Positions 1 to 9,942 of a stretch of DNA of 64,000 nt are shown here, piece after piece. The translations under genes and the position numbers were made by a program. Numbering within the stretch: position 1 is the stretch's first letter; the number at the start of each line of letters is the position of its first letter. Location of the stretch: contig JALHNQ010000004.1 of the NCBI GenBank assembly GCA_022843405.1, positions 1 through 64,000 of the forward strand, given 5' to 3'. This DNA is from Methylocystis sp. Lineage in GTDB: Bacteria; Pseudomonadota; Alphaproteobacteria; Rhizobiales; Beijerinckiaceae. A model generated the notes under the pieces. It had not been told where the DNA came from, made no database searches, and saw nothing but the letters and a program-made list of their open reading frames with translations.

Positions 1-1151
<1,151 letters not shown>

Positions 1152-1210
1152 TTGGGAAGCCTGTCAGGAGCCGCTCGGTCGGGCTTATCCCGCGAAGCGC
1201 TCCGCTCATC

Positions 1211-1225
1211 CGCCTAATTTAGGCG
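1211..1225. promoter_or_regulatory. Perfect inverted repeat upstream of ftsH
   Basis: CGCCTAA-T-TTAGGCG is a perfect 7+1+7 inverted repeat about 60 bases upstream of the ftsH start, in the 163-base gap after tilS. It has no T-tract in either direction, so it looks more like an operator or mRNA hairpin than a factor-independent terminator. Its role is inference. Confidence 0.35.
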
Positions 1226-1314
1226 CACAGGAAGGCGTTGCCAAGGTTTGGGAAAAGCCCGGAAATCAAGGATATCGCCATATGGCGGCTTGGCCGTTTC
1301 GCATTTCATCGTCG

Positions 1315-2358
1315 TCAGCCGCGCGAATTGGCGTCGTTCGAGCTTGATCGGCGCGGGGGCGCAGGGCTTAGCCGAACGCGTCCGAGCGTGACGTCGATGC
1401 AGACATCCGCAAGCGTGATTCGCATCGTTTTGTGCGCGGTCAACGCGGCGCCGACGCGCGCGCTGGCCCGTTCCAAACGTTCGAGACGAAGCGCAGGAGA
1501 CGGGGCGAGACGCAGGACGGCGTTCGCCAGCGCCCGCTGAAGAATTTCCGGCGGCGCCTCGCGCAGCGTCGCGGCGTCGAGCTCGACGCATGACGCTTGG
1601 TCGCTGAGCAAGGCGCGCTGCAGCGATTCGGCGGCGCAATGCGTCAGCGCCGCATCGGCGCGCGCCGCGCGCGCGCCAAGTCTGAGCAGCGCTTCCTGAC
1701 CGAAACCTTGCGCGGCGAGAAGCGGCGCGAGCTTTCGCAGCCTTGAGCGGGCGAAACTGTCGTCTTCATTCGACGGATCGCGAAAAAACATTTGTGCGGC
1801 GCGCGCGCAGATCGCTTCCAACTCCTCCTTGCGAAAGTCGAGCAGCGGCCGCAGCAGCGCAATGTCTTCGCTGCGCGCGACAGGCGCCATGCCGGCGAGA
1901 CCCGCGACTCCGGAGCCGCGAGTGAGACGAAACAGAATCGTTTCAGCCTGGTCGTCGGCATGATGCGCGACAACGATGGCCGACGCGCCAATGCGGCGTG
2001 CGCAGTCTGCGAGCAGCGCGTAGCGCGCATGCCGCGCGCGCTCCTGCAGGCGCGTCGCGGGCTTTTCTTCCTCCCATGTCAACAGATGATGCGCATAGCC
2101 GAGATCATGCGCCCAGCGGCCGACCTCTTCGGCTTCCGCGCGCGACTCCTTGCGCAAGCGGTGATCGACGGTCGCGACCGCAATGTCGCGCGACGATCGC
2201 AAAGACCATTGCGCGCAAAGCAGCATCAAGGCGACCGAATCAGGTCCGCCGGAAACTGCCAGCAGCAGGGAGGGGTAGGGCGCCAGGAGTTCGAGCGCCG
2301 CTTCGCGCCGTCGCTCGATCGACTCGTCGATTGCAGCTTCCGCATCGGCGGCGGGCAT
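1315..2358 (-). CDS. tilS: tRNA(Ile)-lysidine synthetase TilS
   Basis: TilS attaches lysine to C34 of the CAU-anticodon tRNA-Ile, using ATP, and so converts it to an AUA reader. The N-type ATP-pyrophosphatase P-loop SGGPDS is at residues 36-41. VDHRLRKES and AHHADDQAETILFRLTRGSG follow, both typical of the family. At 347 residues the protein has the catalytic core plus a short alpha-helical C-terminal part. It sits 37 bases downstream of cpoB and upstream of ftsH, probably in one transcript. Confidence 0.95.
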   Translation of the reverse strand: MPAADAEAAIDESIERRREAALELLAPYPSLLLAVSGGPDSVALMLLCAQWSLRSSRDIAVATVDHRLRKESRAEAEEVGRWAHDLGYAHHLLTWEEEKPATRLQERARHARYALLADCARRIGASAIVVAHHADDQAETILFRLTRGSGVAGLAGMAPVARSEDIALLRPLLDFRKEELEAICARAAQMFFRDPSNEDDSFARSRLRKLAPLLAAQGFGQEALLRLGARAARADAALTHCAAESLQRALLSDQASCVELDAATLREAPPEILQRALANAVLRLAPSPALRLERLERASARVGAALTAHKTMRITLADVCIDVTLGRVRLSPAPPRRSSSNDANSRG

Positions 2359-2395
2359 GCCTACGCCGGACCCGCGCCATTCGCCGCGCGAACGG

Positions 2396-3397
2396 TTAGC
2401 ATTGGATTTTTTTGCTCTCGCGCTGAGCCGCTTCGCGGATTCGCGTCGCCGCTTTGGGGAATTTGACGTTGATCTCGGAGTAGGAGGCGCAGGCCTGCTC
2501 CTTCGCGCCCATCGCGCTCAGCGACTGGCCGAGCCGTAGCAGCGCTTCCGGCGCCTGCGGCGAATCGACGTATTTCGTCGAGATTTCCAGATATTTCTCG
2601 GCCGCCTCGCGGTGACGGCCGCGCAGGAAAAAACTCTCGCCCAAATTGAACGTCGCGGCGGGGGCGAGCTTGCCCTTGCCGTTCTTCGACAGAAACGTCG
2701 TCAGCGACCTCTCGGCTTCTTCATATTTGCCGGCGCGCAGCGCGTTCACCGCCTGGTCGTATTCCTCCTTGGGGCCAGGGATGGCGGGCGCGGCGGCGAT
2801 TTCGGCCGCCGCGGGCTGATCGCCGACCAGCCGGCCATGGGCGATGTCGAGCGGCAGGCCCGCTTCCCGCACCGGCGCGGGGGTCACGGAGCCTGAAGGC
2901 CGCGTAGCGGTTTGGAGTGGCGCCGACGGGGGCGTCGTCCCCAGCGGCCTTGGCGCGCCGGGCGCCGATGGCTGCGCCACGGGATCGAAGGCGTCGCCGC
3001 GCTTGCCGGCGTTGGCGCTCGCCGCGGCGGGAGACCCCGTTTGCGCCAGGGGCGGCGGGGAATTGATCGGTCCGTGCGGGACGGCTTCCGAATGCGGCGG
3101 CTCCGGCTTGGCGGATCGCAGCTGTTCTTCCAAGAGCTGCACCCTGTGCTGCAGCTCCTCATTTTGTCCGGTCAACCGGCGCAGCTCGCGCTCGAGCCGA
3201 TCGATCCGCATGGACGTCGCCGTCTCGGCTCCCTCGCGCTGCTCAGCGCCGTCATAAATATCCGATGGCGGCGCATTGTAGGTTTGGGCATAGCGGGAGT
3301 TGGGCTCCGGCGAGGGACCGCCATAGAGGTCGAACGCCGCCGCGGCGCCCACTGTAAACAAGGACAGGGCGAAAATGAGAGCGTAGCGTGAGAGCAT
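2396..3397 (-). CDS. cpoB: Tol-Pal system protein CpoB/YbgF
   Basis: A periplasmic protein that coordinates Tol-Pal driven outer-membrane constriction with peptidoglycan synthesis. I start it at the ATG at 3397 (MLSRYALIFALSLFTVGAAA), which gives a clean signal peptide; an upstream in-frame start at 3457 would bury it. A coiled coil (IDRLERELRRLTGQNEELQ, about residues 60-90) mediates trimerisation in the family. A long Pro/Ala linker follows, then three TPR-like repeats (YDQAVNALRAGKYEEAERSL; FNLGESFFLRGRHREAAEKY; LRLGQSLSAMGAKEQACASY). tolQRAB and pal, often next to it, are not here; the gene upstream is divergent and unrelated. Confidence 0.92.
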   Translation of the reverse strand: MLSRYALIFALSLFTVGAAAAFDLYGGPSPEPNSRYAQTYNAPPSDIYDGAEQREGAETATSMRIDRLERELRRLTGQNEELQHRVQLLEEQLRSAKPEPPHSEAVPHGPINSPPPLAQTGSPAAASANAGKRGDAFDPVAQPSAPGAPRPLGTTPPSAPLQTATRPSGSVTPAPVREAGLPLDIAHGRLVGDQPAAAEIAAAPAIPGPKEEYDQAVNALRAGKYEEAERSLTTFLSKNGKGKLAPAATFNLGESFFLRGRHREAAEKYLEISTKYVDSPQAPEALLRLGQSLSAMGAKEQACASYSEINVKFPKAATRIREAAQRESKKIQC

Positions 3398-3494
3398 GTC
3401 GCGAAGGCCGTGACTTTCGCTTAGGCGCGTCGCTCGATTCGACGCGCGCGTGATCATGCCGGAGTATAGGCCGCCTTCCGGCCAAAGTTAGGCG

Positions 3495-4352
3495 ATGCAA
3501 TCATTCGATCCTCTCCTTTTTTTTCGCCATTGGCTCCAAGGAGCGGCGATCGCCGTGCTTATGGCGGCGGCATGGCCGTCATCGGGCCAGTCGCTTCCGG
3601 CGGCGGCGGAGAGTGGGGAGTGCTCGCTTGAAGGGGCGGTTCCGGCGACGGTCGCCGCCGTCGACGAGGATTTCGAACTTCTTCTGGACGACGGCCGTCG
3701 CGTCGCGCTCGCGGGCCTCGAATTTCCGCCGCGAGAAGCCGGCGATCGACGCGCCGCCATCCGCGACCGTCTCAACTCCTGGCTTGCTGGCCGCGACGTG
3801 TTCTTGGGCGTTTTCGCCGGCTCGCCCGACCGTTGGGGCAGGACGCCGGCCCGGCTTTACGCGAGCGACCCCTCGGGAGGGGCCGCGGCGCCGCTCGTGT
3901 CCGTGGCGGCAACGCTGCTCTCGGCCGGCGAGGCGCGCTTTCGCCCCGACCCGACCGCCGCCGCCTGCGCCAAGCCTTATTTGGCCGCCGAAGCCCTGGC
4001 GCGCGATTCTGGCGTCGGACTCTGGTCGCTGCCGGAATTTCGCCCAATCGACGTCTCCGCGCCTGGCGCCGTCAAAGAGCTGCAGCGGCGCAGGGGCATG
4101 ATCGTCGTTATTGGCGATATCCGTTCCGTCGGCGAGTCGCGGCGCGCCTTCTACCTTAATTTTGGCGACAAATGGCGCGATAGCTTCACCGTCGTGATTT
4201 CGCGGCGCAATTTGGCTATGTTCGGGCGAATCGAGCCCCGCTCCCTTGTCGGGCGGCGAGCCCGAGTACGAGGACTTATTGAGACCGGGTCTCGCATCGA
4301 AATCGCTACGCCAGCCGAAATCGAATTTGTTGACAGCGGCGTTTCTCGCTAG
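3495..4352 (+). CDS. Secreted thermonuclease (SNase/TNase)-like protein
   Basis: 285 residues with an N-terminal membrane or signal segment (WLQGAAIAVLMAAAWPSSG, about 13-31). A TNase-like OB-fold follows (ATVAAVDEDFELLLDDGRRVALAGLEFP to LARDSGVGLWSLPEF, about 50-170). Staphylococcal-nuclease-fold proteins hydrolyse or bind nucleic acids. The catalytic Arg/Glu pattern is not obvious here, so enzymatic activity is uncertain. The C-terminal 100 residues (MIVVIGDIRSVGESRRAFYLNFGDKW and onward) resemble the second OB-like domain seen in alphaproteobacterial members. Its 3' end overlaps the next gene in another frame. Confidence 0.75.
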   Translation: MQSFDPLLFFRHWLQGAAIAVLMAAAWPSSGQSLPAAAESGECSLEGAVPATVAAVDEDFELLLDDGRRVALAGLEFPPREAGDRRAAIRDRLNSWLAGRDVFLGVFAGSPDRWGRTPARLYASDPSGGAAAPLVSVAATLLSAGEARFRPDPTAAACAKPYLAAEALARDSGVGLWSLPEFRPIDVSAPGAVKELQRRRGMIVVIGDIRSVGESRRAFYLNFGDKWRDSFTVVISRRNLAMFGRIEPRSLVGRRARVRGLIETGSRIEIATPAEIEFVDSGVSR

Positions 4353-5802
4353 GCGGGCGACGCTGTCTCTGGCTGCGGCGTCCTTCGCATTGGCGCTGGG
4401 AGGCTGCGCCGAACTGGAGCGGCAAGGACACCTCTTTACCGCGCCCTTGCATTCGACGCGGCCGGCCGGGCCGCGAACCGAAAATCGCAGCACGGTCCAA
4501 CATAAGGAGCTCGTCGCTCAGTTTGGCGGCGAATATGAAGCGCTTGCCGCAGAGCGCTATCTTGACGCCATTCTCGCCAAGCTGGCGACCGTCAGCGATA
4601 CGCCCGGCCAGCCGACCTATAAGGTGACGATCCTCAACACGCCCGTCGTCAACGCCTTCGCGCTGCCTTCCGGCAATCTTTACGTCACCCGCGGACTGCT
4701 GGCGCTCGCCGGGGACGCCTCAGAGGCGGCGGCGGTGATGGCCCATGAAATCGCTCATGTTTCGCTTCGCCACAGCTCGCTGCGCGCCGAACGCGAGCGA
4801 GAGGCGGCGGTGATCTCTCAAGCCGCGGCCGTCATTCAAAACCGCCAGAAGGGCGACGAGGTGCGGTCCAGCCAGCGGCTCTCGGTCGCGAGTTTCTCCC
4901 GTCAGCAGGAGCTCGACGCCGACGCCGCCGGAGTCCGGGTCATCGCGCGGGCGGGGTTCGACCCTTATGGCGCTTCGCGATTCCTGACGGCGCTGGGACG
5001 CTCCACGGAATTGCGCGCGGCGCTCTACGGCAAAAAGAAGTCGCTCGAATTCGACATTATGTCGACGCATCCCTCGACCCCCGACCGCATCGCCAAGGCT
5101 GTCGCGGCGGCCCGAGAGATCGGCGCGCCGGGGATCGGCGTCGCCGACCGCGGCGGCTATCTCGACGCCGTCAAGGGCGTCGCCTTCGGCGACGATCCAA
5201 ACGAAGGCTATGTTCGCGATCGCAAATTCACCCATCCGCGATTGCGCTTCACCTTCACCGCGCCTGAGGGTTTCCTTCTCGAGAATTCCAACGAAGCCGT
5301 CTTCGGCGTGCGCGAATCCGACAATGAAGCCTTGCGGCTCGACAGCGTGCGCACGCCTTCGGACGAGAACCTCGAATCCTATGTCGGCTCCGGCTGGGTC
5401 GACGGGCTTCTTCCCTCCTCCGTGCGCAGGATGGACATCAACGGACTCCCGGCGGTCGTCGCCGTCGCTCGGGCGGGCGAGTGGAACTTCCGGCTCGCGG
5501 TGATCCGGTCAGGCGAGTTTCTCTACCGCCTGATCTTCGCAGCGCGCATGTTGAGCGACGACGCGGACGCGCGTTTCCTGGAGTCGATCAAATCATTCCG
5601 TCGCCTCGCGCCTGACGAAACCACCGACGCCCGACCGTTAAGGCTTGCGGTCGCTGTCGCGGGGCCCGGCGACACGATCGAAACGATGGCCGCGCGGATG
5701 GTGGTTCCCAATCGGCCCGCCGAATACTTCATGCTTCTCAATGGGCTGCTGGCCGGCGACGCTGTCACCCCTGGCGAACATTACAAAATCGTAACTGAAT
5801 GA
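4327..5802 (+). CDS. M48-family metalloprotease, lipoprotein (BepA/LoiP-like)
   Basis: Zinc metalloprotease of the outer-membrane quality-control type. The start chosen is TTG 4327 (or 4330), which places a lipobox (ALALGGC) near residue 27. An in-frame TTG at 4246 would give an unusually long leader. Both starts overlap the end of the upstream nuclease-like gene. The active site HEIAH lies within VMAHEIAHVSLRH, and the third ligand region is QQELDADAAGVRVI. STHPSTPDRI is typical of M48. The C-terminus (GDTIETMAARM to TPGEHYKIV) looks like a LysM-type module that could anchor the enzyme at peptidoglycan. Confidence 0.87.
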   Translation: MLTAAFLARRATLSLAAASFALALGGCAELERQGHLFTAPLHSTRPAGPRTENRSTVQHKELVAQFGGEYEALAAERYLDAILAKLATVSDTPGQPTYKVTILNTPVVNAFALPSGNLYVTRGLLALAGDASEAAAVMAHEIAHVSLRHSSLRAEREREAAVISQAAAVIQNRQKGDEVRSSQRLSVASFSRQQELDADAAGVRVIARAGFDPYGASRFLTALGRSTELRAALYGKKKSLEFDIMSTHPSTPDRIAKAVAAAREIGAPGIGVADRGGYLDAVKGVAFGDDPNEGYVRDRKFTHPRLRFTFTAPEGFLLENSNEAVFGVRESDNEALRLDSVRTPSDENLESYVGSGWVDGLLPSSVRRMDINGLPAVVAVARAGEWNFRLAVIRSGEFLYRLIFAARMLSDDADARFLESIKSFRRLAPDETTDARPLRLAVAVAGPGDTIETMAARMVVPNRPAEYFMLLNGLLAGDAVTPGEHYKIVTE

Positions 5803-5912
5803 CCTGCCGGTTTTTGCTCACTTCGGGAACAACTGTCGCGCTCCGTCAGTTATCCCAGCGAGGCAAAATCTTGGCGCGCGGAATTTCTCGTCATTAGTCG
5901 GGACAGCCGCGT

Positions 5913-6803
5913 ATGGAGGGCGTCATGGCGTATATGCCTGGGCTCGGGCGAGAGTTGATTAAGGCCGCAGCGGAAGCGCCTTTTTTGGAAAGAGACGAGG
6001 AAAAGCGGCTCGCAGTGGCGTGGCGAGAGCGGGACGACCAGCAAGCGCTGCACAAGTTGACCGCAGCGCATATGCGTCTCGTCATCGCGCTATCGGCAAA
6101 GTTCAGACATTACGGATTGCCGCTCTCCGATCTTGTCCAGGAGGGTCATGTCGGGCTTCTGGAAGCCGCCGCGCGCTTTGCGCCCGAACGAGACGTTCGC
6201 TTCTCTACCTATGCGACATGGTGGATCAGAGCGTCGATCCAGGACTATGTTTTGCGCAACTGGTCGATCGTGCGGGGCGGAACAAGTTCGTCGCAGAAGG
6301 CGCTTTTTTTCAATTTGCGTCGCTTGCGCGCAAGGTTGGCGCGCGAAAATCATGGCGCGAGTTCGGTCGAGACCTATCAGATCATCGCTAACGCCATCGG
6401 CGTGTCGCGGGCCGATGTGGAGATGATGGATTCGCGTCTTTCCGGCTCCGACGTGTCGCTGAATGCGCAGCTCGTCGACGATGAATCGTCGGGCTCCGCG
6501 CAGCGAATGGATTTTCTCGTCGATCAGAAGCCGCTGCCCGATGAAGTCGTCGAGGAAACGCTGGATTCGGATCGGCGCGCGCGCTGGCTCAAGGACGCGC
6601 TCGCCATACTTTCCGAGCGCGAATTGCGCATCGTGCGCGAGCGGCGGCTGGCGGAAAATCTGGTGACGCTCGAGACGCTCGGCGATCGCCTCGGCATTTC
6701 CAAGGAGAGGGTGCGTCAGATCGAGAGTCGCGCGCTCGTGAAGCTCAGGCGCGCCTTGTCTCAGATGCAAGAGACAGCGGCGACCGACGAGGCACGAGCG
6801 TGA
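5913..6803 (+). CDS. rpoH: RNA polymerase sigma factor, RpoH (sigma-32) family
   Basis: Group 3 heat-shock-type sigma factor. Region 2 is intact (LVQEGHVGLLEAAARF; FSTYATWWIRASIQDYVLRNWS), followed by the RpoH-box-like SSSQKALFFNLRRLRARL. Region 4 ends in a helix-turn-helix (TLETLGDRLGISKERVRQIESRALVKLR). Alphaproteobacteria often carry more than one rpoH paralogue, and which one this is cannot be told from the window. ATG 5925 (MAYMPG) is an alternative start. Transcription ends at the shared hairpin just downstream, convergent with carD. Confidence 0.9.
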   Translation: MEGVMAYMPGLGRELIKAAAEAPFLERDEEKRLAVAWRERDDQQALHKLTAAHMRLVIALSAKFRHYGLPLSDLVQEGHVGLLEAAARFAPERDVRFSTYATWWIRASIQDYVLRNWSIVRGGTSSSQKALFFNLRRLRARLARENHGASSVETYQIIANAIGVSRADVEMMDSRLSGSDVSLNAQLVDDESSGSAQRMDFLVDQKPLPDEVVEETLDSDRRARWLKDALAILSERELRIVRERRLAENLVTLETLGDRLGISKERVRQIESRALVKLRRALSQMQETAATDEARA

Positions 6804-6830
6804 GATGTGAAGCAAGAGCGTGAGAAAAAG

Positions 6831-6860
6831 AAAACCCCGGAAACGACTTCCGGGGTTTTT
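6831..6860. terminator. Bidirectional factor-independent terminator
   Basis: A 12-bp stem (aaaaccccggaa / ttccggggtttt) with a 5-base loop and A/T runs on both sides. It lies between convergent rpoH and carD and can serve both. Confidence 0.9.
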
Positions 6861-6869
6861 GATTGCTGA

Positions 6870-8246
6870 TCACGCCGCGCGGTCGACGTCGGCTTCATCG
6901 CCGCCGTCATCGCCGACGTCGCCGTCGGCCTTGGGTCCGCGTCGGGGTCCTTTAAGCAGGAAGGATTCGATCAGCTTCAGCGATTCCGAGTCGATAAGCT
7001 TGCGCACGGCGGAGATTTCGCGCGCCATGCGATCCAAGGCGGCTTCGTAAAGCTGGCGTTCCGAGTAGGACTGCTCCGGCTGCGTGTCGGAACGATAGAG
7101 GTCGCGAACCACTTCGGCGATGGTGATCAGATCGCCAGAGTTGATCTTGGCCTCATATTCCTGGGCGCGGCGCGACCACATCGTGCGCTTGATCCTCGCG
7201 CGACCGCTCAGCGTCTGCAGCGCCTTCTCGACGATGCCTGACTCGGCAAGCTTGCGCATCCCGACGCTGGCGACTTTGCTCGTGGGCACTTTGAGGATCA
7301 TCTTGTCCTTGATGAAGCTCACGACAAACAGTTCGAGGCTGAAGCCAGCGACCTCCTGCGTCTCGACGCCGACGATCTGCCCGACGCCATGCGCCGGATA
7401 GACGATGAACTCACTGAGCTTGAAGCCGGGCCTCAAAGCGGCAGCGGGCTTCGCCTTGGCGGGAATGGCCGGCCGCGCGGCCCCGACGGGCGCGCGCTCG
7501 GCGAGCGCCGGAGCCGGCGAGGGGGCGGGGGCCGGCGTTTTGTCAACCGGCCTCGGCGCCGCTGGCGCCATGGGAGCCGCAGGCTTGGACTGTTCGACCG
7601 GCTTAGTCGCCGGCGCGACCAGCGTCGCCGCCTTTACCGGCTTGGCCGCTGCAGTCTTGCTGGCGGCGGCCGGCTTGATCGTCTTGACGTCCGGGGTTTT
7701 CGCCTTGGCGCTCACCTTTTCCGCCGTCGTCTTGGCGGCCTTCGCCGCAGCCGCCCGCTTTGTCGCGCTCTTAGCAGCGGTCTTGGCGGCGGATTTGGCC
7801 GCGACCGCGCTCTTGGCGTGCGGCTTCGCCGCCGCCTTCGGGGCGGCCGCTCGGGTGACGGCGCGACCGGTCGCGGGAGAGCGGCGCAGGGCGGCGGCGC
7901 GCGCCGCAGCCTTGGCGTGCTTGTCTTTGGCGTTCGATTTGGCTTTTGTCGTCGCTTTTGAGGTCATTTTTTTTGTGATCTTGGCCGATGTTTTTGTATT
8001 GTTTTTCCCGCTCGAAGCGGCGGCGCCTCGCGCGGACTTGACCGCCGAAGCGGATTTTGCCGCCGAAGCGGAGCGGCTGGACGACTTCTTCGCGGTCGCG
8101 CTCCTGGACGCGGCGGTTTTCGTGACGCCGCTCTTGGCGGCTCGTTTGGCCTGCGTCTTGGAGCGAGCGGCCGAGCCCTTGGCGCGCGCTGCTGCGGTGG
8201 AGGCAGTTGCGGACGACTTTTTGTCGGCTTTTTTGTTGGAGGGCAT
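6870..8246 (-). CDS. carD: CarD-family RNA polymerase-binding regulator with long histone-H1-like N-terminal tail
   Basis: The C-terminal part (about residues 270-440) is a CarD/CdnL domain: FKLSEFIVYPAHGVGQIVGV begins the RNA-polymerase-binding Tudor-like fold, and the helical DNA-contact part follows (ILKVPTSKVASVGMRKLAES onward). CarD proteins bind the RNAP beta subunit and stabilise open complexes, often at rRNA promoters. The preceding 220 residues are almost only Lys, Ala, Ser and Thr in histone-H1-like patches, then a Pro/Ala linker (about 220-270). The start at 8246 (MPSNKKADKKSS) is chosen because the upstream in-frame extension has Cys/Arg-rich non-coding composition, and AGGAG precedes this ATG. 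Typical family length is about 160-200 residues, so 458 is unusual. Confidence 0.93.
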   Translation of the reverse strand: MPSNKKADKKSSATASTAAARAKGSAARSKTQAKRAAKSGVTKTAASRSATAKKSSSRSASAAKSASAVKSARGAAASSGKNNTKTSAKITKKMTSKATTKAKSNAKDKHAKAAARAAALRRSPATGRAVTRAAAPKAAAKPHAKSAVAAKSAAKTAAKSATKRAAAAKAAKTTAEKVSAKAKTPDVKTIKPAAASKTAAAKPVKAATLVAPATKPVEQSKPAAPMAPAAPRPVDKTPAPAPSPAPALAERAPVGAARPAIPAKAKPAAALRPGFKLSEFIVYPAHGVGQIVGVETQEVAGFSLELFVVSFIKDKMILKVPTSKVASVGMRKLAESGIVEKALQTLSGRARIKRTMWSRRAQEYEAKINSGDLITIAEVVRDLYRSDTQPEQSYSERQLYEAALDRMAREISAVRKLIDSESLKLIESFLLKGPRRGPKADGDVGDDGGDEADVDRAA

Positions 8247-8660
8247 ACGCGGGCTACTCCTATGCTGTCCCGCTGTGGAGACGGGACGATCGCCGCCGCT
8301 GACGAATCGCGGATGCCGTCGGCAGCAAAGCCGCGACACCGCGCAGGCGGCATGTGGAAACCTTGCTAGCGCCGCATGCCCAGCAGCCGGGCCTCGGGGC
8401 CGGCCCTTGGGAAAGAGAGGCTTTCGAATTCGTCGCGAGACGGTGCTGCAGCGCCGCATCGCCCTTCGACAAGGCGTGCATTTAGTGTGTGATTTATAAC
8501 ACGTTGAACAGTGAAAATCAAAGGCTGAAGCGCGCGAACGGCGCCGGCGCCGAGGGCACAAAACCATATACCCACATGAATTTGTTCGGTTTTAAATTAA
8601 TTAACGATGTGCAAACGCATCGGTCCCGGTTCAGGCGTCGACGCCGCCGCCGAACGCCGT
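8247..8660. other. 414-base intergenic region upstream of carD
   Basis: No credible gene is seen on either strand. It must hold the carD promoter (minus strand). An AT-rich imperfect palindrome (gtgtgatttataacac, 8487-8502, 12 of 16 positions symmetric) lies about 240 bases upstream of the carD start and is the only conspicuous motif. Confidence 0.5.
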
Positions 8661-8996
8661 TCAGTCGCCTTGGCCGGCCTCCGCCGAGAACTGCTCGAAT
8701 TTGCCGGGCTTGCCGTCCCATTCCTTGGCGTCGGCCGGCGGTTCCCGCTTGATCGTTATATTTGGCCAATTCTGCGCCATTTCCGCGTTAAGCTGCAGCC
8801 ACTGCTCGAGGCCTTCCTCGGTATCCGGCTTTATCGCATTCGCCGGGCACTCGGGTTCGCAGACGCCGCAATCGATACATTCGTCCGGATGGATCACCAA
8901 CATGTTTTCGCCTTCGTAGAAGCAGTCCACCGGACATACTTCTACGCAGTCCATATACTTGCACTTGATGCAGTTTTCCGTGACGACATAAGTCAT
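8661..8996 (-). CDS. fdxA: 7Fe ferredoxin FdxA ([3Fe-4S][4Fe-4S])
   Basis: A small electron carrier of the Azotobacter ferredoxin I type, 111 residues from the ATG at 8996 ([20 protein letters not shown]). The Cys pattern [14 protein letters not shown] followed by [12 protein letters not shown] is that of FdxA proteins carrying one 3Fe-4S and one 4Fe-4S cluster. The C-terminal extension with [13 protein letters not shown] is also diagnostic. GAGAG lies upstream of this start, so the 24-codon upstream extension is rejected. The partner enzyme cannot be inferred from the neighbours. Confidence 0.95.
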   Translation of the reverse strand: MTYVVTENCIKCKYMDCVEVCPVDCFYEGENMLVIHPDECIDCGVCEPECPANAIKPDTEEGLEQWLQLNAEMAQNWPNITIKREPPADAKEWDGKPGKFEQFSAEAGQGD

Positions 8997-9117
8997 GGGG
9001 GGTGATCTCTCTGCGACCTCGCCGCTTGCTAGCTTTTTTGCCGGCGTCACGCAAGGCGAGCAGAACAAGCGCGCGCGTTAGAGATATGATTGCGCCCCGA
9101 AGTCACAAGGTCAGAAA

Positions 9118-9942
9118 ATGGTCGATACAGTGAATTCCCCGGCGGCGACCGCCATGATCCCGCACACGCTTACGGCCCGGGCCCTGCTGCTCGGCGAGCG
9201 AATCGACACGGAGGGATTGGAGCGGGCTGATTTGGTTTCGACCGCGCCTCTCGCCTTCCATGCGGGGCAGAGCGGATTCGCCGTGCTCTATCGTTTCGGG
9301 GTCGCCGTTCTTTTCGGACTCTCTCCCCTCGAGGAGGATGAAATCGTCAAGAAGATTGGACTTCGCGTCTCGGGCGCGTCGCGCGGCGACGACGAGACGT
9401 TGATCGTCGAGGCGACGCCGGACGGCGAGGAGAAGGCGCTCCCTGATGGCCGGCTGGCGGTCAAGGACCTCTCCGACGCGCGTCTGCTGGTGATCGCCGA
9501 CGTTCTGGCGAAAAGCGTCGCCCTGGGGCGCGACGAGCGCCGGGTCAACGCCGTCTTCGACACGATCGAACCTTTCGCCGCCGAGCTTGCGGCGAAGGGC
9601 AGTCCGCCATGGAAGCGCAAATCGATGTTGGAGCTGATGGGCCAGACTCTGCTCGTGCGCCACCGCGTCTCGGGCCGCGTCGCCGTCGACGACAAGCCGG
9701 ATGTGCTCTGGGATCGGCCGGACCTCGAACGGCTCTATGCGCGGCTCGAGGACGAATATGAGCTCACGCCCCGCGCGCGCACGCTCAACGCCAAGATCGA
9801 CGTGATCGGCGAGACCGCCCGCGCGCTGACCGATCTCATCGACGCGGCGCGCTCGGTTCGTTTGGAGTGGACGATCATCATTCTGATCGCGATGGAAATC
9901 GTTCTTACCCTGTTCCAGATGTGGGTCGCGCGGCTGCACTGA
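9118..9942 (+). CDS. RMD1/DUF155 family membrane protein
   Basis: 274 residues. The family is named after yeast Rmd1 and is also found in mitochondria and bacteria; its biochemical role is not established. Visible are the N-terminal [14 protein letters not shown] region, [18 protein letters not shown], the conserved core with [14 protein letters not shown], and [19 protein letters not shown] single C-terminal membrane helix ([20 protein letters not shown]) follows, as in the eukaryotic members. Its 3' end overlaps the convergent miaA by 38 bases. Confidence 0.85.
   Translation: MVDTVNSPAATAMIPHTLTARALLLGERIDTEGLERADLVSTAPLAFHAGQSGFAVLYRFGVAVLFGLSPLEEDEIVKKIGLRVSGASRGDDETLIVEATPDGEEKALPDGRLAVKDLSDARLLVIADVLAKSVALGRDERRVNAVFDTIEPFAAELAAKGSPPWKRKSMLELMGQTLLVRHRVSGRVAVDDKPDVLWDRPDLERLYARLEDEYELTPRARTLNAKIDVIGETARALTDLIDAARSVRLEWTIIILIAMEIVLTLFQMWVARLH

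Noticed and set aside
7405-8499. Long Ala-rich plus-strand ORF (364 aa) looking like a membrane protein
   Set aside because: It is the antisense of the Lys/Ala low-complexity part of carD; the minus-strand frame has the CarD domain.
8487-8502. Imperfect palindrome gtgtgatttataacac as a CRP/FNR-type site
   Set aside because: Only 12 of 16 symmetric positions and not close to a known consensus; noted only in the intergenic entry.
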